NCBI GenBank assembly: GCA_021323995.1
Contig: JAJPJY010000069.1
Span: 1-43,147 of the forward strand
From: a bacterium
GTDB lineage: Archaea > Thermoproteota > Bathyarchaeia > 40CM-2-53-6
Direction of reading: 5' to 3'
Length of the DNA: 43,147 bases
Part shown: positions 28,524 to 38,077 of the stretch, piece by piece
Position numbering within the stretch: position 1 is the first letter of the stretch
Layout of the letters: each line of letters opens with the position of its first letter
Translations under genes and position numbers: made by a program
Notes under the pieces: model-generated
Database searches by the model: none
What the model was told of the DNA's origin: nothing
Seen by the model: only the letters and a program-made list of their open reading frames with translations

Positions 28524-29519
28524 TTGGAGGTGACACATACGATAAACAACTGGAGCGGAGTACAAGAACCAGAATCTAAGCACTCATTCGGATCGTTTCC
28601 ACACAAAATCGCCGCGCTCGTCCTACTGCTGATCATCGCACTGACTTCGCTAGGCGTGATTGGATCAGACCTCTACACGGTCGGAGTCTCACAAGTCGGA
28701 ATACTAGTGAACCCCTACAATGGAGACTTTAGCGGACCAGTGGCGGGACCAACTCTCGCATGGAAAAGCGTCCCATGGATCAATGTGGTCATTGTTTCGA
28801 CCTCGGTTCAGACCATACAGATGGTCGGTCCCGGCAACAACATCAACGTGTTGACCAAAGACAATCTCAATGTCTCGCTAGACGTTACGGTGCGCTACGA
28901 AGTAATGGCGACCAACGTCATTGCGCTCTACAAACGCTATCCCGCGCTATCGTGGGAAGGCGATGCGCTCGTACCCTTGATCAGGTCTAGCGTTAGAGAC
29001 GTTGTCGCAAACTATACTGCTGACGAGCTTCAAGCGGTGAGAGCGCAGATACAGGCGGGCGTAGAAGTCAGGTTGACAACAAGTCTCGCGACTGAACCAT
29101 CGCTCGCGAATGACATTCAGCTAATCGAGATCAACGTTAGGGACATTGTGCTACCGAACAGTTTCCTCGCCGCTATCCAGGCCAAGCTCAACGCTCAACA
29201 ACAACTGCTCCAAGCACAGTTCCAAGCCCAACAATTGATCGTGACAGCTCTCGGCCAGCGCAATGCTACAATCATAGCGGCTCAGGCCTTGGCGAACGCG
29301 ACACTGATCCAGGCAGCAGCCAACGCGCAGTCCATCAGTAGCATCATCTCACAAGTCGAGGCTCAGACAAGAACAACCTGGAATTCGACCCAGGTCGCCG
29401 ATTTCACCAACATGTACACTGAGCTGCAACTACTGAGTAAGCTGACCGGCCAGAACCTGTACATCTTCGTTGGCAGCCCTAATGGCTCACTGATTATTCC
29501 CACCAAGTCAGGACCCTAA
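28524..29519 (+). CDS. SPFH / Band-7 (prohibitin-like) membrane protein; likely start GTG 28530
   Basis: TM, then MVGPGNNINVLTKDNLNVSLDVTVRYEVMATNVIALYKRYP...VRDVVANYTADELQAVRAQIQAGVE...IVLPNSFLAAIQAKLNAQQQLLQAQFQ; GGAGGTG SD-like sequence precedes the GTG. Confidence 0.9.
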   Translation: MEVTHTINNWSGVQEPESKHSFGSFPHKIAALVLLLIIALTSLGVIGSDLYTVGVSQVGILVNPYNGDFSGPVAGPTLAWKSVPWINVVIVSTSVQTIQMVGPGNNINVLTKDNLNVSLDVTVRYEVMATNVIALYKRYPALSWEGDALVPLIRSSVRDVVANYTADELQAVRAQIQAGVEVRLTTSLATEPSLANDIQLIEINVRDIVLPNSFLAAIQAKLNAQQQLLQAQFQAQQLIVTALGQRNATIIAAQALANATLIQAAANAQSISSIISQVEAQTRTTWNSTQVADFTNMYTELQLLSKLTGQNLYIFVGSPNGSLIIPTKSGP

Positions 29520-29569
29520 ACCTAATTTGCCTAGGTCTGAATTTCCCAACTTTTTCATAAAGGACCTAC

Positions 29570-29794
29570 TTAGCTACCATACCGTCGAGAAACCTCGATT
29601 CGAAGCACCATCATCAACTCTTGTACTTTTGAAGGAACTGGATCCTTCCGGTCCCAGTGATCATACACTTCGAGAACTTCTCTAACAAATCCCGGTGCAA
29701 GTTCAACGTATTCATTCGTCTCCGGGACGTGTAGTGGATTGTGCGTATTGATTCTGTGGTGCCTCGTTCGAAGACCCAATTGTTTCTGACTCAA
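29570..29794 (-). CDS. Hypothetical protein
   Basis: 74-aa ORF, weak evidence. Confidence 0.35.
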   Translation of the reverse strand: MSQKQLGLRTRHHRINTHNPLHVPETNEYVELAPGFVREVLEVYDHWDRKDPVPSKVQELMMVLRIEVSRRYGS

Positions 29795-30309
29795 GAGAAT
29801 TAAGAAGACTCTTAGCCAATAGAGGGGTGCAAACCTGATTTCGGTCGAACATGATCCGTCGCTTTGAAAGGAGGCTCAAGTCGAGCAGAGCCATATCGTA
29901 GTCGAATCTTTTCACAAAGTGGAACAAACAAAAAAAAAACGCAGTCTTCAGAGGGTTTTTGCGGACAGTATCGCTTTTGTAATGACGGAGTATGAGTTTC
30001 TCAACTAGTTTCTAGAAGAGAGAGCGGAGAAGGCGAATGCTGAACGAAGCCAACTATATCTATTCGCAAAATCAGCCCTTGAAGCTGACTGTATGAATTG
30101 ACGAGTCTCAACACGGTCATCTTGATCGTTGGAGTTACCATAGTCATAATTGCCGTGGTGATTACTGTTCGTGTCTTGACTGGGCGAGGCTGGAGCAATC
30201 TATCCAAGAAACCTGAAAAGGAATCTTAAACAGAACAAGTGCCGAACGTATTCACTAGAAATTTATGCTCCGAGAATTAGACGAAGCCTTAGGACCCGCA
30301 GCTATTCCG

Positions 30310-30711
30310 CTACTTGCTGGGTGAGGGCGTGTTCTTGCCGAAGAAGTTCTTTGGACCCGGTCTAGTAAGATAGACTGGGATGACTATTCCGGCGATGGTT
30401 CTGATGATGCCGCCGATGAATCCGATGTTGCCGCCGTAGAGGATCTCAGCTATCCCGAGCCCTATCGATATGATGTAGATTACGATGCCCGCCATCCACG
30501 CCCATTTTGCTCCAGTGTAGAATCCTGCGCCCAAGGTGAGGCCAAAAATTCCAAATATGACCACTATGATCGCCAGGACTATGGGTCCGGAGGCATTGCC
30601 TGCAAGAACTGAGGCTCCTCCAAAGAGCGAGAGCAAGCCGCCGGCGGCAGCAACTATTGCAATTATCGTGACACCGAGAGGCCTTTTGGGCTTCGGCCCA
30701 ACTGACGCCAT
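30310..30711 (-). CDS. Small four-TM membrane protein
   Basis: KRPLGVTIIAIVAAAGGLLSLFGGASVL...FGLTLGAGFYTGAKWAWMAGIVIYIISIGLGIAEIL. Confidence 0.75.
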   Translation of the reverse strand: MASVGPKPKRPLGVTIIAIVAAAGGLLSLFGGASVLAGNASGPIVLAIIVVIFGIFGLTLGAGFYTGAKWAWMAGIVIYIISIGLGIAEILYGGNIGFIGGIIRTIAGIVIPVYLTRPGPKNFFGKNTPSPSK

Positions 30712-30742
30712 GATTGTTGATTGAGAGGTCGAAAGATAAGAC

Positions 30743-31021
30743 TTAGCTTGATTCGATGGATGGCTTCGTCTGTTTGGAATTTCTTGAGAGTACTAAGAGT
30801 CCAGCTCCGTATCCGATTGCTAGCGTCTCAAGGACTTCAAGAGCATTGACGACGGGTCCAATGTAGATACTGGTCCCGGGAAAAGTATGATCACATGGTG
30901 GTGAGCCGTAAGGAAGAGCGGGGCAAGATCCGAAGTCTTCGTTCGCGAAAGCAACGGCCAGAAAGAATGATCCTGCTCCTATAGCAACTAGTGTCAACCC
31001 GACTGCCTTGACCCAGTTCAA
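30743..31021 (-). CDS. Small two-TM membrane protein
   Basis: 92-aa ORF with two hydrophobic segments. Confidence 0.55.
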   Translation of the reverse strand: MNWVKAVGLTLVAIGAGSFFLAVAFANEDFGSCPALPYGSPPCDHTFPGTSIYIGPVVNALEVLETLAIGYGAGLLVLSRNSKQTKPSIESS

Positions 31022-31195
31022 ACGACTCTACGCCTAGTTGGGTCCTAGGTGATTCGAAGAGGATTCTGTAACCATCCTATATTTCTCCGCGCCATTTCTT
31101 CAAAGGCCCTGCGAGGGATTGAGGATTATCTTCATCATGGCTTTTATATCCAAAACTAGGCGTTAGAGAGCAGACCCTTTCAGAGTTGATTTGAC

Positions 31196-31675
31196 ATGCA
31201 GCTATCAGGCTATTCGGCTTCAAAAGGGCTGAAGGCTGGGCTAGTCGGCGGACTTGTCGGAGGAGTCGTACTGGGCATATTCGCACTTGTGGGCTCAATG
31301 GCTCTGGGACAAGAAGTTCCCTACGTTACAATAGCCAGGAACATGGGTTTCGGCGACTTTGCCGTTGCAGGAGGCTGGATTCTCCACTTCATCGTGAGTC
31401 TGGTTGCTGGCGGAGTGTTCGTGGCCGTGACGGGTGTGGTCAAGCGCCTCACTCTCACAACAGCCCGGAAGAGCCTCTGGGTCGGCGCATTGGCAGGAGT
31501 GGCTGTGTGGATTGTTGTCGACGTCCCAGTGACAGGCCTTTGGGCTATTGCAGATCTCACAAATCCGAACTTTGCCGTAGGTACGTTCATCCTGCACATC
31601 GTATACGGCATAGTAACTGCACTGGTTGCAGTCGTAATCCTCCGACGCAATGTCTCAACCCTGACCAAAGCATAA
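31196..31675 (+). CDS. Four-TM membrane protein
   Basis: GLVGGLVGGVVLGIFALVGSMAL...WILHFIVSLVAGGVFVAVTGVV. Confidence 0.7.
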   Translation: MQLSGYSASKGLKAGLVGGLVGGVVLGIFALVGSMALGQEVPYVTIARNMGFGDFAVAGGWILHFIVSLVAGGVFVAVTGVVKRLTLTTARKSLWVGALAGVAVWIVVDVPVTGLWAIADLTNPNFAVGTFILHIVYGIVTALVAVVILRRNVSTLTKA

Positions 31676-31713
31676 CAGCAATTATTTGCGACCGCTAGGA
31701 CCTGACAGCCGTA

Positions 31714-32103
31714 ATGGAACTACCTGTTCAGCCAGCCTCGCAAGGGTCCCATGGGAGAAACTATGAGCGAGCTCCCTGGTGCTACCTACTCTGGGGCGTC
31801 CCCGTTGTGCTCGCAATAGGGGCCAACGAAGCCCACGACTTCTCCGGACTATCCATAACCGCAACAGGAGCCCTCTGGGTCACGGCCGTCGCATGGGCCG
31901 GAATAGGCTGCTTGATAAACGGACGAACCTGCGGCAGGGTCCACTGCAGAATAGACGGAATCCTATTTCCAGCACTAGCCATCATCGGCGCGCTCAACTT
32001 GCTGATGGTAATCTCGTTCGGCTGGAACCTGTTCTGGCTCGCCTTCATAGTGATCTTGGTCGCGAGCTTCATTCCAGAATGGACATGGAAAAAATACTCC
32101 TGA
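31714..32103 (+). CDS. Multi-TM membrane protein
   Basis: LSITATGALWVTAVAWAGIGCLINGRTCGRVHCRIDGILFPALAIIGALNLLMV. Confidence 0.65.
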   Translation: MELPVQPASQGSHGRNYERAPWCYLLWGVPVVLAIGANEAHDFSGLSITATGALWVTAVAWAGIGCLINGRTCGRVHCRIDGILFPALAIIGALNLLMVISFGWNLFWLAFIVILVASFIPEWTWKKYS

Positions 32104-32259
32104 ACCATCCTTACCGCCGTGAAGCCCTATTTATCCAAATAAAACCGTAACGTGCTACCACATCTTGAGAAAGACCACAAGGAACAGTCGGGTACTTCGA
32201 ACCCATCGCCATGATCCTCGACCTTCTCGCACCTTCTCCGAAGCTGGCTGCGTAGGGAG

Positions 32260-32302
32260 GGCCATCAATGGCGTTATGAAGAGTTCGTTCGCCATTAAGG
32301 CC
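32260..32302. repeat. Imperfect inverted repeat (GGCCATCAATGGCG...CGCCATTAAGGCC) in the intergenic region upstream of the 32572 gene
   Basis: 7-bp perfect core AATGGCG/CGCCATT plus flanking GGCC/GGCC, 16-nt loop. Confidence 0.55.
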
Positions 32303-32359
32303 AGTGAGTTGATCTAGAAGACTGGAATGAGACAGGGATTTCTAACACCTTACGTTAGC

Positions 32360-32514
32360 GTTTCTGTGCAAAGACGGCATTTCATGCTCACTCCACTAAT
32401 GTCTTTGGAGAAGCAGTTATTACTCTAGTGGCAGTGATCCTCGACAGAGTCATGCATCTGGTCGTCCTGATCGAACTGGAGAGAGTAGCGGATTGTTTCT
32501 GTGCAAAAACGACA
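32360..32514. repeat. Two direct repeats gtttctgtgcaaaRacgRca (32360-32379 and 32495-32514)
   Basis: 18 of 20 identical positions, 135 bp apart, upstream of the 32572 gene. Confidence 0.7.
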
Positions 32515-32571
32515 GGCCCGACACTCAAGCTGAAACTTTAAGCTGAATTCATCAGTATTCTGAACCTAGCG

Positions 32572-33492
32572 ATGGGCAAGCGACCGATTCCAGAACTTAC
32601 GAAAGACCAGATTCGTCATCTACTTGAAGTCATAAGAACATCAAAGACAGAGACCACCAAACGAGACTACCTCATCTTTAAACTGATCATCGAGCACAAC
32701 TTCAAACCTGGCTGGGTCGTGGGAGTAGACCAGCCGGTTAGAGACGTAGAAGATGGTATCCACATTGAAGACCTTGTCGGCGATTCCAAGGTACGAATAC
32801 GAGTGTGGAGCGGACAAACGAAGGAATCTGCTGAGATTGACATTACCAAAGAGACAATGAAAGAACTTCGTCGCTACGCTGGCGACAGGAAGGTGGGTAT
32901 GCTGTTCGACCTCACCGTGGGCCGTATCGAACAGTTGACAAAGAAGTATTGTGAAGAAGCCGGAATTCCTTCGAAGCATGTTCGCCCCGAGACACTTAGG
33001 AATCGATTGAACCCGAGCAGGCCCATTTCGTTTCAGGTAGAACTTTCGTGGGTGGAAGACGACATAATGAGACAAGCCCAACGTATGACGTACTATTATC
33101 TACTGAACTATTGCATCGAGAACAGCATACGCCGCTTGGTCTCGAAAACGCTAGCGAACAAACATGGCCCTGATTGGTGGACTAAATGCACGTCCCCCGA
33201 AATACAGAAACACGTTGACGACACACGAAGTGAGGAAAGGAATCTCCCGGGAGCCATTAGGTCGGAGAATCCTTTGGATTATCTGTTGCTTCGAGAGCTA
33301 TGGGACATTATGAAGGCCAATTGGGCCGACTTCTCGGATAGAGGATTGAATAGGCCCGCGATGAGCCACGCGTTTCTTACACTCAACCAGCTTAGAAGAG
33401 TGATCGCCCACAACGTCGAGCTGCCCGAGAGAGAGAAGAAGAGATTCGAGATCTTTGAAGCAGATTGGCGTGATCTATTAGTAGGCTATTAG
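32572..33492 (+). CDS. Degenerate tyrosine-recombinase-like domain fused to a HEPN (Swt1-like) domain
   Basis: N-term ELTKDQIRHLLEVIRTSKTETTKRDYLIFKLIIEHNFKPGWVVGV...IRVWSGQTKESAEIDITKETMKEL...ETLRNRL; C-term helical YYYLLNYCIENSIRRLVSKTL...LNQLRRVIAHNVELPEREKKRFEI with RRVIAH = RX4H. Confidence 0.7.
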   Translation: MGKRPIPELTKDQIRHLLEVIRTSKTETTKRDYLIFKLIIEHNFKPGWVVGVDQPVRDVEDGIHIEDLVGDSKVRIRVWSGQTKESAEIDITKETMKELRRYAGDRKVGMLFDLTVGRIEQLTKKYCEEAGIPSKHVRPETLRNRLNPSRPISFQVELSWVEDDIMRQAQRMTYYYLLNYCIENSIRRLVSKTLANKHGPDWWTKCTSPEIQKHVDDTRSEERNLPGAIRSENPLDYLLLRELWDIMKANWADFSDRGLNRPAMSHAFLTLNQLRRVIAHNVELPEREKKRFEIFEADWRDLLVGY

Positions 33493-33667
33493 CGATCAAG
33501 AACTAGACAATCTTGAATTAAGACCCTCTCAGGGATTTGGCCTGTAGAAGCGAGACCCGAGCAGTTTCGCCCTTGTGTCTGAGCAATAGCCGAAACATTG
33601 CTCAACTCTACAGACCTTGGGTCAGCGGAGCGGCTGGTGCGAGCGACTACGCGTCAACCCCTCACGA

Positions 33668-33961
33668 ATGGAACAAGAACTCGCGATCAGGCTACAAGAA
33701 GATGGAATACGCTACCAGACACAGGTCGAGATATCAGTGACGACGGCCGACTTCTACTTCCCGCTGGAGTCTAGACCCTTGCTAGTGTTTGTCGATGGTC
33801 GGGTCCCTCTTGGAACCACGCAGATGATCAAGGACGAAGAGTTACGGTCACTGTTACGGAAGAGAGGATACAAAGTCCTCGAGCTACACTACAAGAACTA
33901 CTCGGATAATGCAAGGGACAATTTGTATGGCAAGCTAATGGAGTGCATAGGCGGGAGATAA
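33668..33961 (+). CDS. Vsr/DUF559-like (PD-(D/E)XK-fold) protein
   Basis: MEQELAIRLQEDGIRYQTQVEISVTTADFYFPLESRPLLVFVDGRVP...MIKDEELRSLLRKRGYKVLELHY. Confidence 0.65.
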   Translation: MEQELAIRLQEDGIRYQTQVEISVTTADFYFPLESRPLLVFVDGRVPLGTTQMIKDEELRSLLRKRGYKVLELHYKNYSDNARDNLYGKLMECIGGR

Positions 33962-34119
33962 TTCCTCTATTTAGATCTCACCGTTTCGCCCTATGGACCG
34001 ACTCATGCCATTCTCACGAACGGTCGATTCTGCTATCCCTTGGTATCCAAGGACTGAGTTGTAGGGACTATTCTTATTTACCCATATCTGCAGATTTTTG
34101 GTCGAGAACTTAGAATCCG

Positions 34120-34485
34120 ATGTCCCAGTCAGCAAGGTTCTGTCCGAACTGTGGCCGAGCTAGTAGCTCCAAATTCTGTCCTTACTGTGGCGCCAGCATG
34201 CAAACTCACTTGTCTCAAGTGCAGCCCCAACCTCAGATCGTCTATGCCAAGAAGGTCAGTCATCGTGGCGCGATTTTAGGTATTGTCTTCCTATTGCTGG
34301 TGGTAGGGTTCTTTGTACTGCCCATTGTCAACATTGAGTCAGTGAACATTGCAGTTGCAAATGTGTCAGTGACCGGTTCTGTATCGTATGCTCTGTTTCA
34401 ATGTGGAGAAGTGCACCTGACTGGGTCAACTGTCGGCGTCTCCGTAGATCGATACGAATGGGTTTGTGGGAGTCAAGCTCCCTAG
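34120..34485 (+). CDS. Double zinc-ribbon membrane protein
   Basis: ARFCPNCGRASSSKFCPYCGASMQ followed by one TM. Confidence 0.8.
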   Translation: MSQSARFCPNCGRASSSKFCPYCGASMQTHLSQVQPQPQIVYAKKVSHRGAILGIVFLLLVVGFFVLPIVNIESVNIAVANVSVTGSVSYALFQCGEVHLTGSTVGVSVDRYEWVCGSQAP

Positions 34486-34500
34486 GACGGGCTGAAGGCC

Positions 34501-35595
34501 GTGGCAGAATTCGATAGGCGCTTTTGTCCTGATTGCGGTGCAGCGGTTCTGAAGGGTACCAGCTTTTGTGGTGATTGTGGGCATCGGATCTCGTTCTCCG
34601 ATTCGGCTTCTCCTGAGAAACCTAGTGATCAGTCTAGTTCAATCCGGAATGCTAGTACGAAGGAACCATCGCCAAACATTCAGGTGCAAAGACCCTATTG
34701 GACCGCCGCAAAGGTCGTCGGATTGGTTCTGGTCATGTTCATAGCCGTTTCTGCTGTGGGTGCCGGAGTATACTACACACTTTCCAAGGGCCAAACCGCG
34801 ACTGGAGGATCTGATCATTCATGCTCCTCAGGTCAAACTCTCGTAAATGGCTCGTGCTATGCCAACTGTAGCAATGGCGCGACGAATCCACCAACATGCG
34901 ATCAAAACTCGCAATGCAGCGATGGCGCCATCAATCCACCTCTATGCACAGTCTACTCCAGTTCAGTTTCGTTATCCTGCACACCAACTGACGGTTTTTA
35001 CAGCGGTAATGTCGGGACCGGTCAAGGCCCATTTGGCGCATATTGCACCGCGACCGTGACTGATAGGACGATACCTACAGGAACCGTCGGATGGTCTAGC
35101 TATCAGGCTTTGGGTGGAAGTAGCACGTGTACTCTTATCGGGACTTCCGGCTCAACTTCAGCATGTAGCGACACGCTTACTCCGGCACAGCCTACCAACG
35201 GATATCTTACGCACATGACAGTTCTTGCAAACTACCAAGGTGACAATAGTCACACTAGCAGCTCAGTATCCAGCACTCTTACGGCACCTTCAACGGTAAC
35301 CCTCAGCGGAACCGCAATGTACCAGCCTGGTTGCATTGGTTGCTCGGTGACGAGCGTAGTAATAGTCAACTCCGGAACTCACCAAACAACCACAATAACT
35401 TCAAGCACTTGTCCGGGGAACAGTAACTGGTGCTTCACAGTTTCATTGCCCAACCTTCAAAATTATACCGTGCATGTCTATTACAGTGGAACCTTTGGTT
35501 CCGGGGCCTGCAACTCAGTTGGATCCAATCCGAACTTCTACGTTGACATCTACCAATTCAGTAATACAGCCGGTGGAAACTTCGACTGTGCATGA
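34501..35595 (+). CDS. Zinc-ribbon, single-TM protein with Cys-rich and Ig-like extracellular region
   Basis: RRFCPDCGAAVLKGTSFCGDCGHRI; TM VVGLVLVMFIAVSAVGAGVYYTL; CSSGQTLVNGSCYANCSNGATNPPTCDQNSQCSDGAINPPLC. Confidence 0.8.
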   Translation: MAEFDRRFCPDCGAAVLKGTSFCGDCGHRISFSDSASPEKPSDQSSSIRNASTKEPSPNIQVQRPYWTAAKVVGLVLVMFIAVSAVGAGVYYTLSKGQTATGGSDHSCSSGQTLVNGSCYANCSNGATNPPTCDQNSQCSDGAINPPLCTVYSSSVSLSCTPTDGFYSGNVGTGQGPFGAYCTATVTDRTIPTGTVGWSSYQALGGSSTCTLIGTSGSTSACSDTLTPAQPTNGYLTHMTVLANYQGDNSHTSSSVSSTLTAPSTVTLSGTAMYQPGCIGCSVTSVVIVNSGTHQTTTITSSTCPGNSNWCFTVSLPNLQNYTVHVYYSGTFGSGACNSVGSNPNFYVDIYQFSNTAGGNFDCA

Positions 35596-35710
35596 CAAGA
35601 ATGGTATCGAGGTTGGTCTGAATCTGTCCGACGAAGTCAACAACCACGAACATCCTACGATAACTTACAAAGCCGATCGGCGTCATCTGTATTAGGCCAA
35701 TAATCCTCTG

Positions 35711-35896
35711 TTGCAATTGGGTTTGGGAGGTCATAGCATGGGGTTAAGCAATGAGGAGCTGGCAGGATATTGGTGTCCCCAATGCGAAAAGTCCGAATTT
35801 CTTGAGGGCTACCCTGAGCATGGACGGGCGTGGTGCGCGAACTGCGGCTTTGCTGCCAGTACTAGAGACTGGAAAGATTGCATTTCTCTTTTTTGA
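35711..35896 (+). CDS. Small zinc-ribbon protein
   Basis: YWCPQCEKSEFLEGYPEHGRAWCANCGFAAST (CxxC...CxxC). Confidence 0.65.
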   Translation: MQLGLGGHSMGLSNEELAGYWCPQCEKSEFLEGYPEHGRAWCANCGFAASTRDWKDCISLF

Positions 35897-36194
35897 CCTT
35901 GAAAGTTATCGAGGTTCTAGCGGACCGGAAACTCAGACCGTTCCATCCTTCGTTCTTGAATTAGTCGCTTGATTCGTTCTTGTTTGGGGGCTGAGTCCAG
36001 CACTATGTCCAGCCTTGATTTCCACGAACACCACTTCATGGCTACGTTGGTCTAGACATTGCTGATTGTTTTTCCGTGTCGCCTACATGCCGGGTCAACA
36101 GATATCGTGGGATAGAATTCGATTCAGGAAATCCTTTTATTCGTATAATGTTCGAACACGTTAATATTCCAAAATCGGGAACAGAGGTGATTAG

Positions 36195-36815
36195 TTGAAC
36201 GCGTTCACGATAATCGGGATTACTGCAATCACCCTGCTTTCAATCATGCCAATAGCCAAGACCGCACCGCCTACTCTTACGATTCAATCACTTTCAAATC
36301 AGATCACGCTTGTCCCATGGGAGCGGGTAATACAGAATCAAACTAACACCGGATCCGGGTTCATAGATTTCTGCGGTGTACCATCGAACCCAACCGCACC
36401 ACCTTGGTACGCTACGTACGCGGCTGGTTACAATTTCACGATCAGTCTGAATGGAAAGGATCCGGGATCTACTTTCATCAACTTCAAGTCCGGCATTGCC
36501 GTACCCGCCATTTCTAATGGAATGTTGTGGGTTCTCTACAACTCATCTGACATTTCAATGCCGTTGATTCGGGCCTATTGTGACTATCAATACTACGGTT
36601 TCCTTACTTCTAGCTCAGAAGTCGAGATCTACACTAAGGCAGTAACGGCCCTTTCGATAGCACCCTTCGTCGACACAAACTCGTGGCGAGTTCCTAACTC
36701 TGGCACGTATACATTCTTGCAGTTGTTCAGTTGCTCATGCCAATCAAATCAAGTGCTCACAAATTTCGCTAAGATCAACGCTACAGCCACTTGGACAGTG
36801 ACAACGTTGTCATAG
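36195..36815 (+). CDS. Secreted/exported hypothetical protein
   Basis: N-terminal hydrophobic segment, Thr/Ser/Asn-rich mature region. Confidence 0.65.
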   Translation: MNAFTIIGITAITLLSIMPIAKTAPPTLTIQSLSNQITLVPWERVIQNQTNTGSGFIDFCGVPSNPTAPPWYATYAAGYNFTISLNGKDPGSTFINFKSGIAVPAISNGMLWVLYNSSDISMPLIRAYCDYQYYGFLTSSSEVEIYTKAVTALSIAPFVDTNSWRVPNSGTYTFLQLFSCSCQSNQVLTNFAKINATATWTVTTLS

Positions 36816-37649
36816 AGTTGTCGAGCCTATTCACATTCTTCCTCTCAACCCTTTTTTTGACCTAGTTTCGGTAGCAAGACCACGCGACCTGTAAAATGCA
36901 GGTCTTTTTGTCGCCCATCATACCGGGTAGCTGCGAGTGCTCGCTTCGGGTTCTGTTGAATAAGCACGGCTTAGACCCTTGCCGCAATCAAGGCGTGGCA
37001 AAGGTTGAGAAACAGGTTACAGAACAGCTTTCCAAATCGATAATCGGAAATTACTATCCTGGACACGTTCTGAAACGGGTACCCAAAACAGCGCTTGGAA
37101 CTCGCGTCCGGAAACGTGTTCTGAAAACGACTATCGTTAACTATTCTAGACCCCCCCGGGGCCTATCCAGGTCTCGCGAGACGCTTCACAACCCGCGACA
37201 AGATCCACGTTCTACGATACTATGTTTCTGAGTAGAAACGGTAGAATCGGTCCTTGGACTCGCCCAGAACAAGCCGCGATCGCAATTCACGGCATAGTTT
37301 TTGACCTAGGCGTATTCTGCACGTTCACCGGGACGCTAACCGCTACGATCCTAGAAACACTCGACCAGCCAGATCTGCCGCCAGACTCGAAAAATTCGCC
37401 CAAAACAGTTTCAACCAGCAAGACCACTCTCTAAATTTCCCAATCCTCATTCACTCGCGACACAAAAGTGGTCTTTGGAGGAGAACATTGTCTATGATTC
37501 GCCAGGGAACAGATCCCGATTCGTGATCTGGAGGGTTGGGCCCGATACTGCCTTCGTTAGCCCGTTTCGTAAGCGTGAAAGGGCCCTACCGGCGATAGGA
37601 AACAAGCTTGGACTGATCGAAAGCAAAAATTCTCCCGCGAGACAAAACA

Positions 37650-38066
37650 TTGTTTCCGGACCCTCGTAAGGGAAGGATCGTCCCCAAGGACCCATTGTCC
37701 CCTAAAGGCCCCTTCGCGGTTACCATAGATTCTTTCTTTCGTCTCGACCATCGAAACCCGGTGAACCTTCCGACGAAGCCACAAACCCTAATCGCACTCT
37801 TCACCGCAGTTGGCATCCTTTTGGTATCGTTGGCCTTCTTAATTCTCTCAAGTGATCAAGTCTCATCTTGCACCATTATCATTCCCGGACAGCCCTACAC
37901 GTGTGGCACGCCCACGATAATTGCCAATCCACCCACCACGCTCGCATTCGGAGTACTCACTGCGCTTGGCGCACTAGCCCTTGGGGCCGGGACCTTTATG
38001 CTTCTCACATTTCTTCGAAATAACCGAACAACCTCCCCGACTGACAAAAAGCCCCTAACCGAATGA
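37650..38066 (+). CDS. Two-TM small membrane protein (start uncertain)
   Basis: PQTLIALFTAVGILLVSLAFLILSS...LAFGVLTALGALALGAGTFMLLTF. Confidence 0.5.
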   Translation: MFPDPRKGRIVPKDPLSPKGPFAVTIDSFFRLDHRNPVNLPTKPQTLIALFTAVGILLVSLAFLILSSDQVSSCTIIIPGQPYTCGTPTIIANPPTTLAFGVLTALGALALGAGTFMLLTFLRNNRTTSPTDKKPLTE

Positions 38067-38077
38067 GAGGACAATGG

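Noticed and set aside
28494-28580. Overlapping 28-codon leader frame (VKMTSLFRKLFGGDTYDKQLERSTRTRI*) open in both SPFH copies
   Set aside because: Differences between copies are mostly synonymous in the SPFH frame but change residues in this frame, so the SPFH frame is the coding one
36896-37434. ORFs 36896-37231 and 37222-37434
   Set aside because: No recognisable domain, odd composition, no clear start context; region left unannotated
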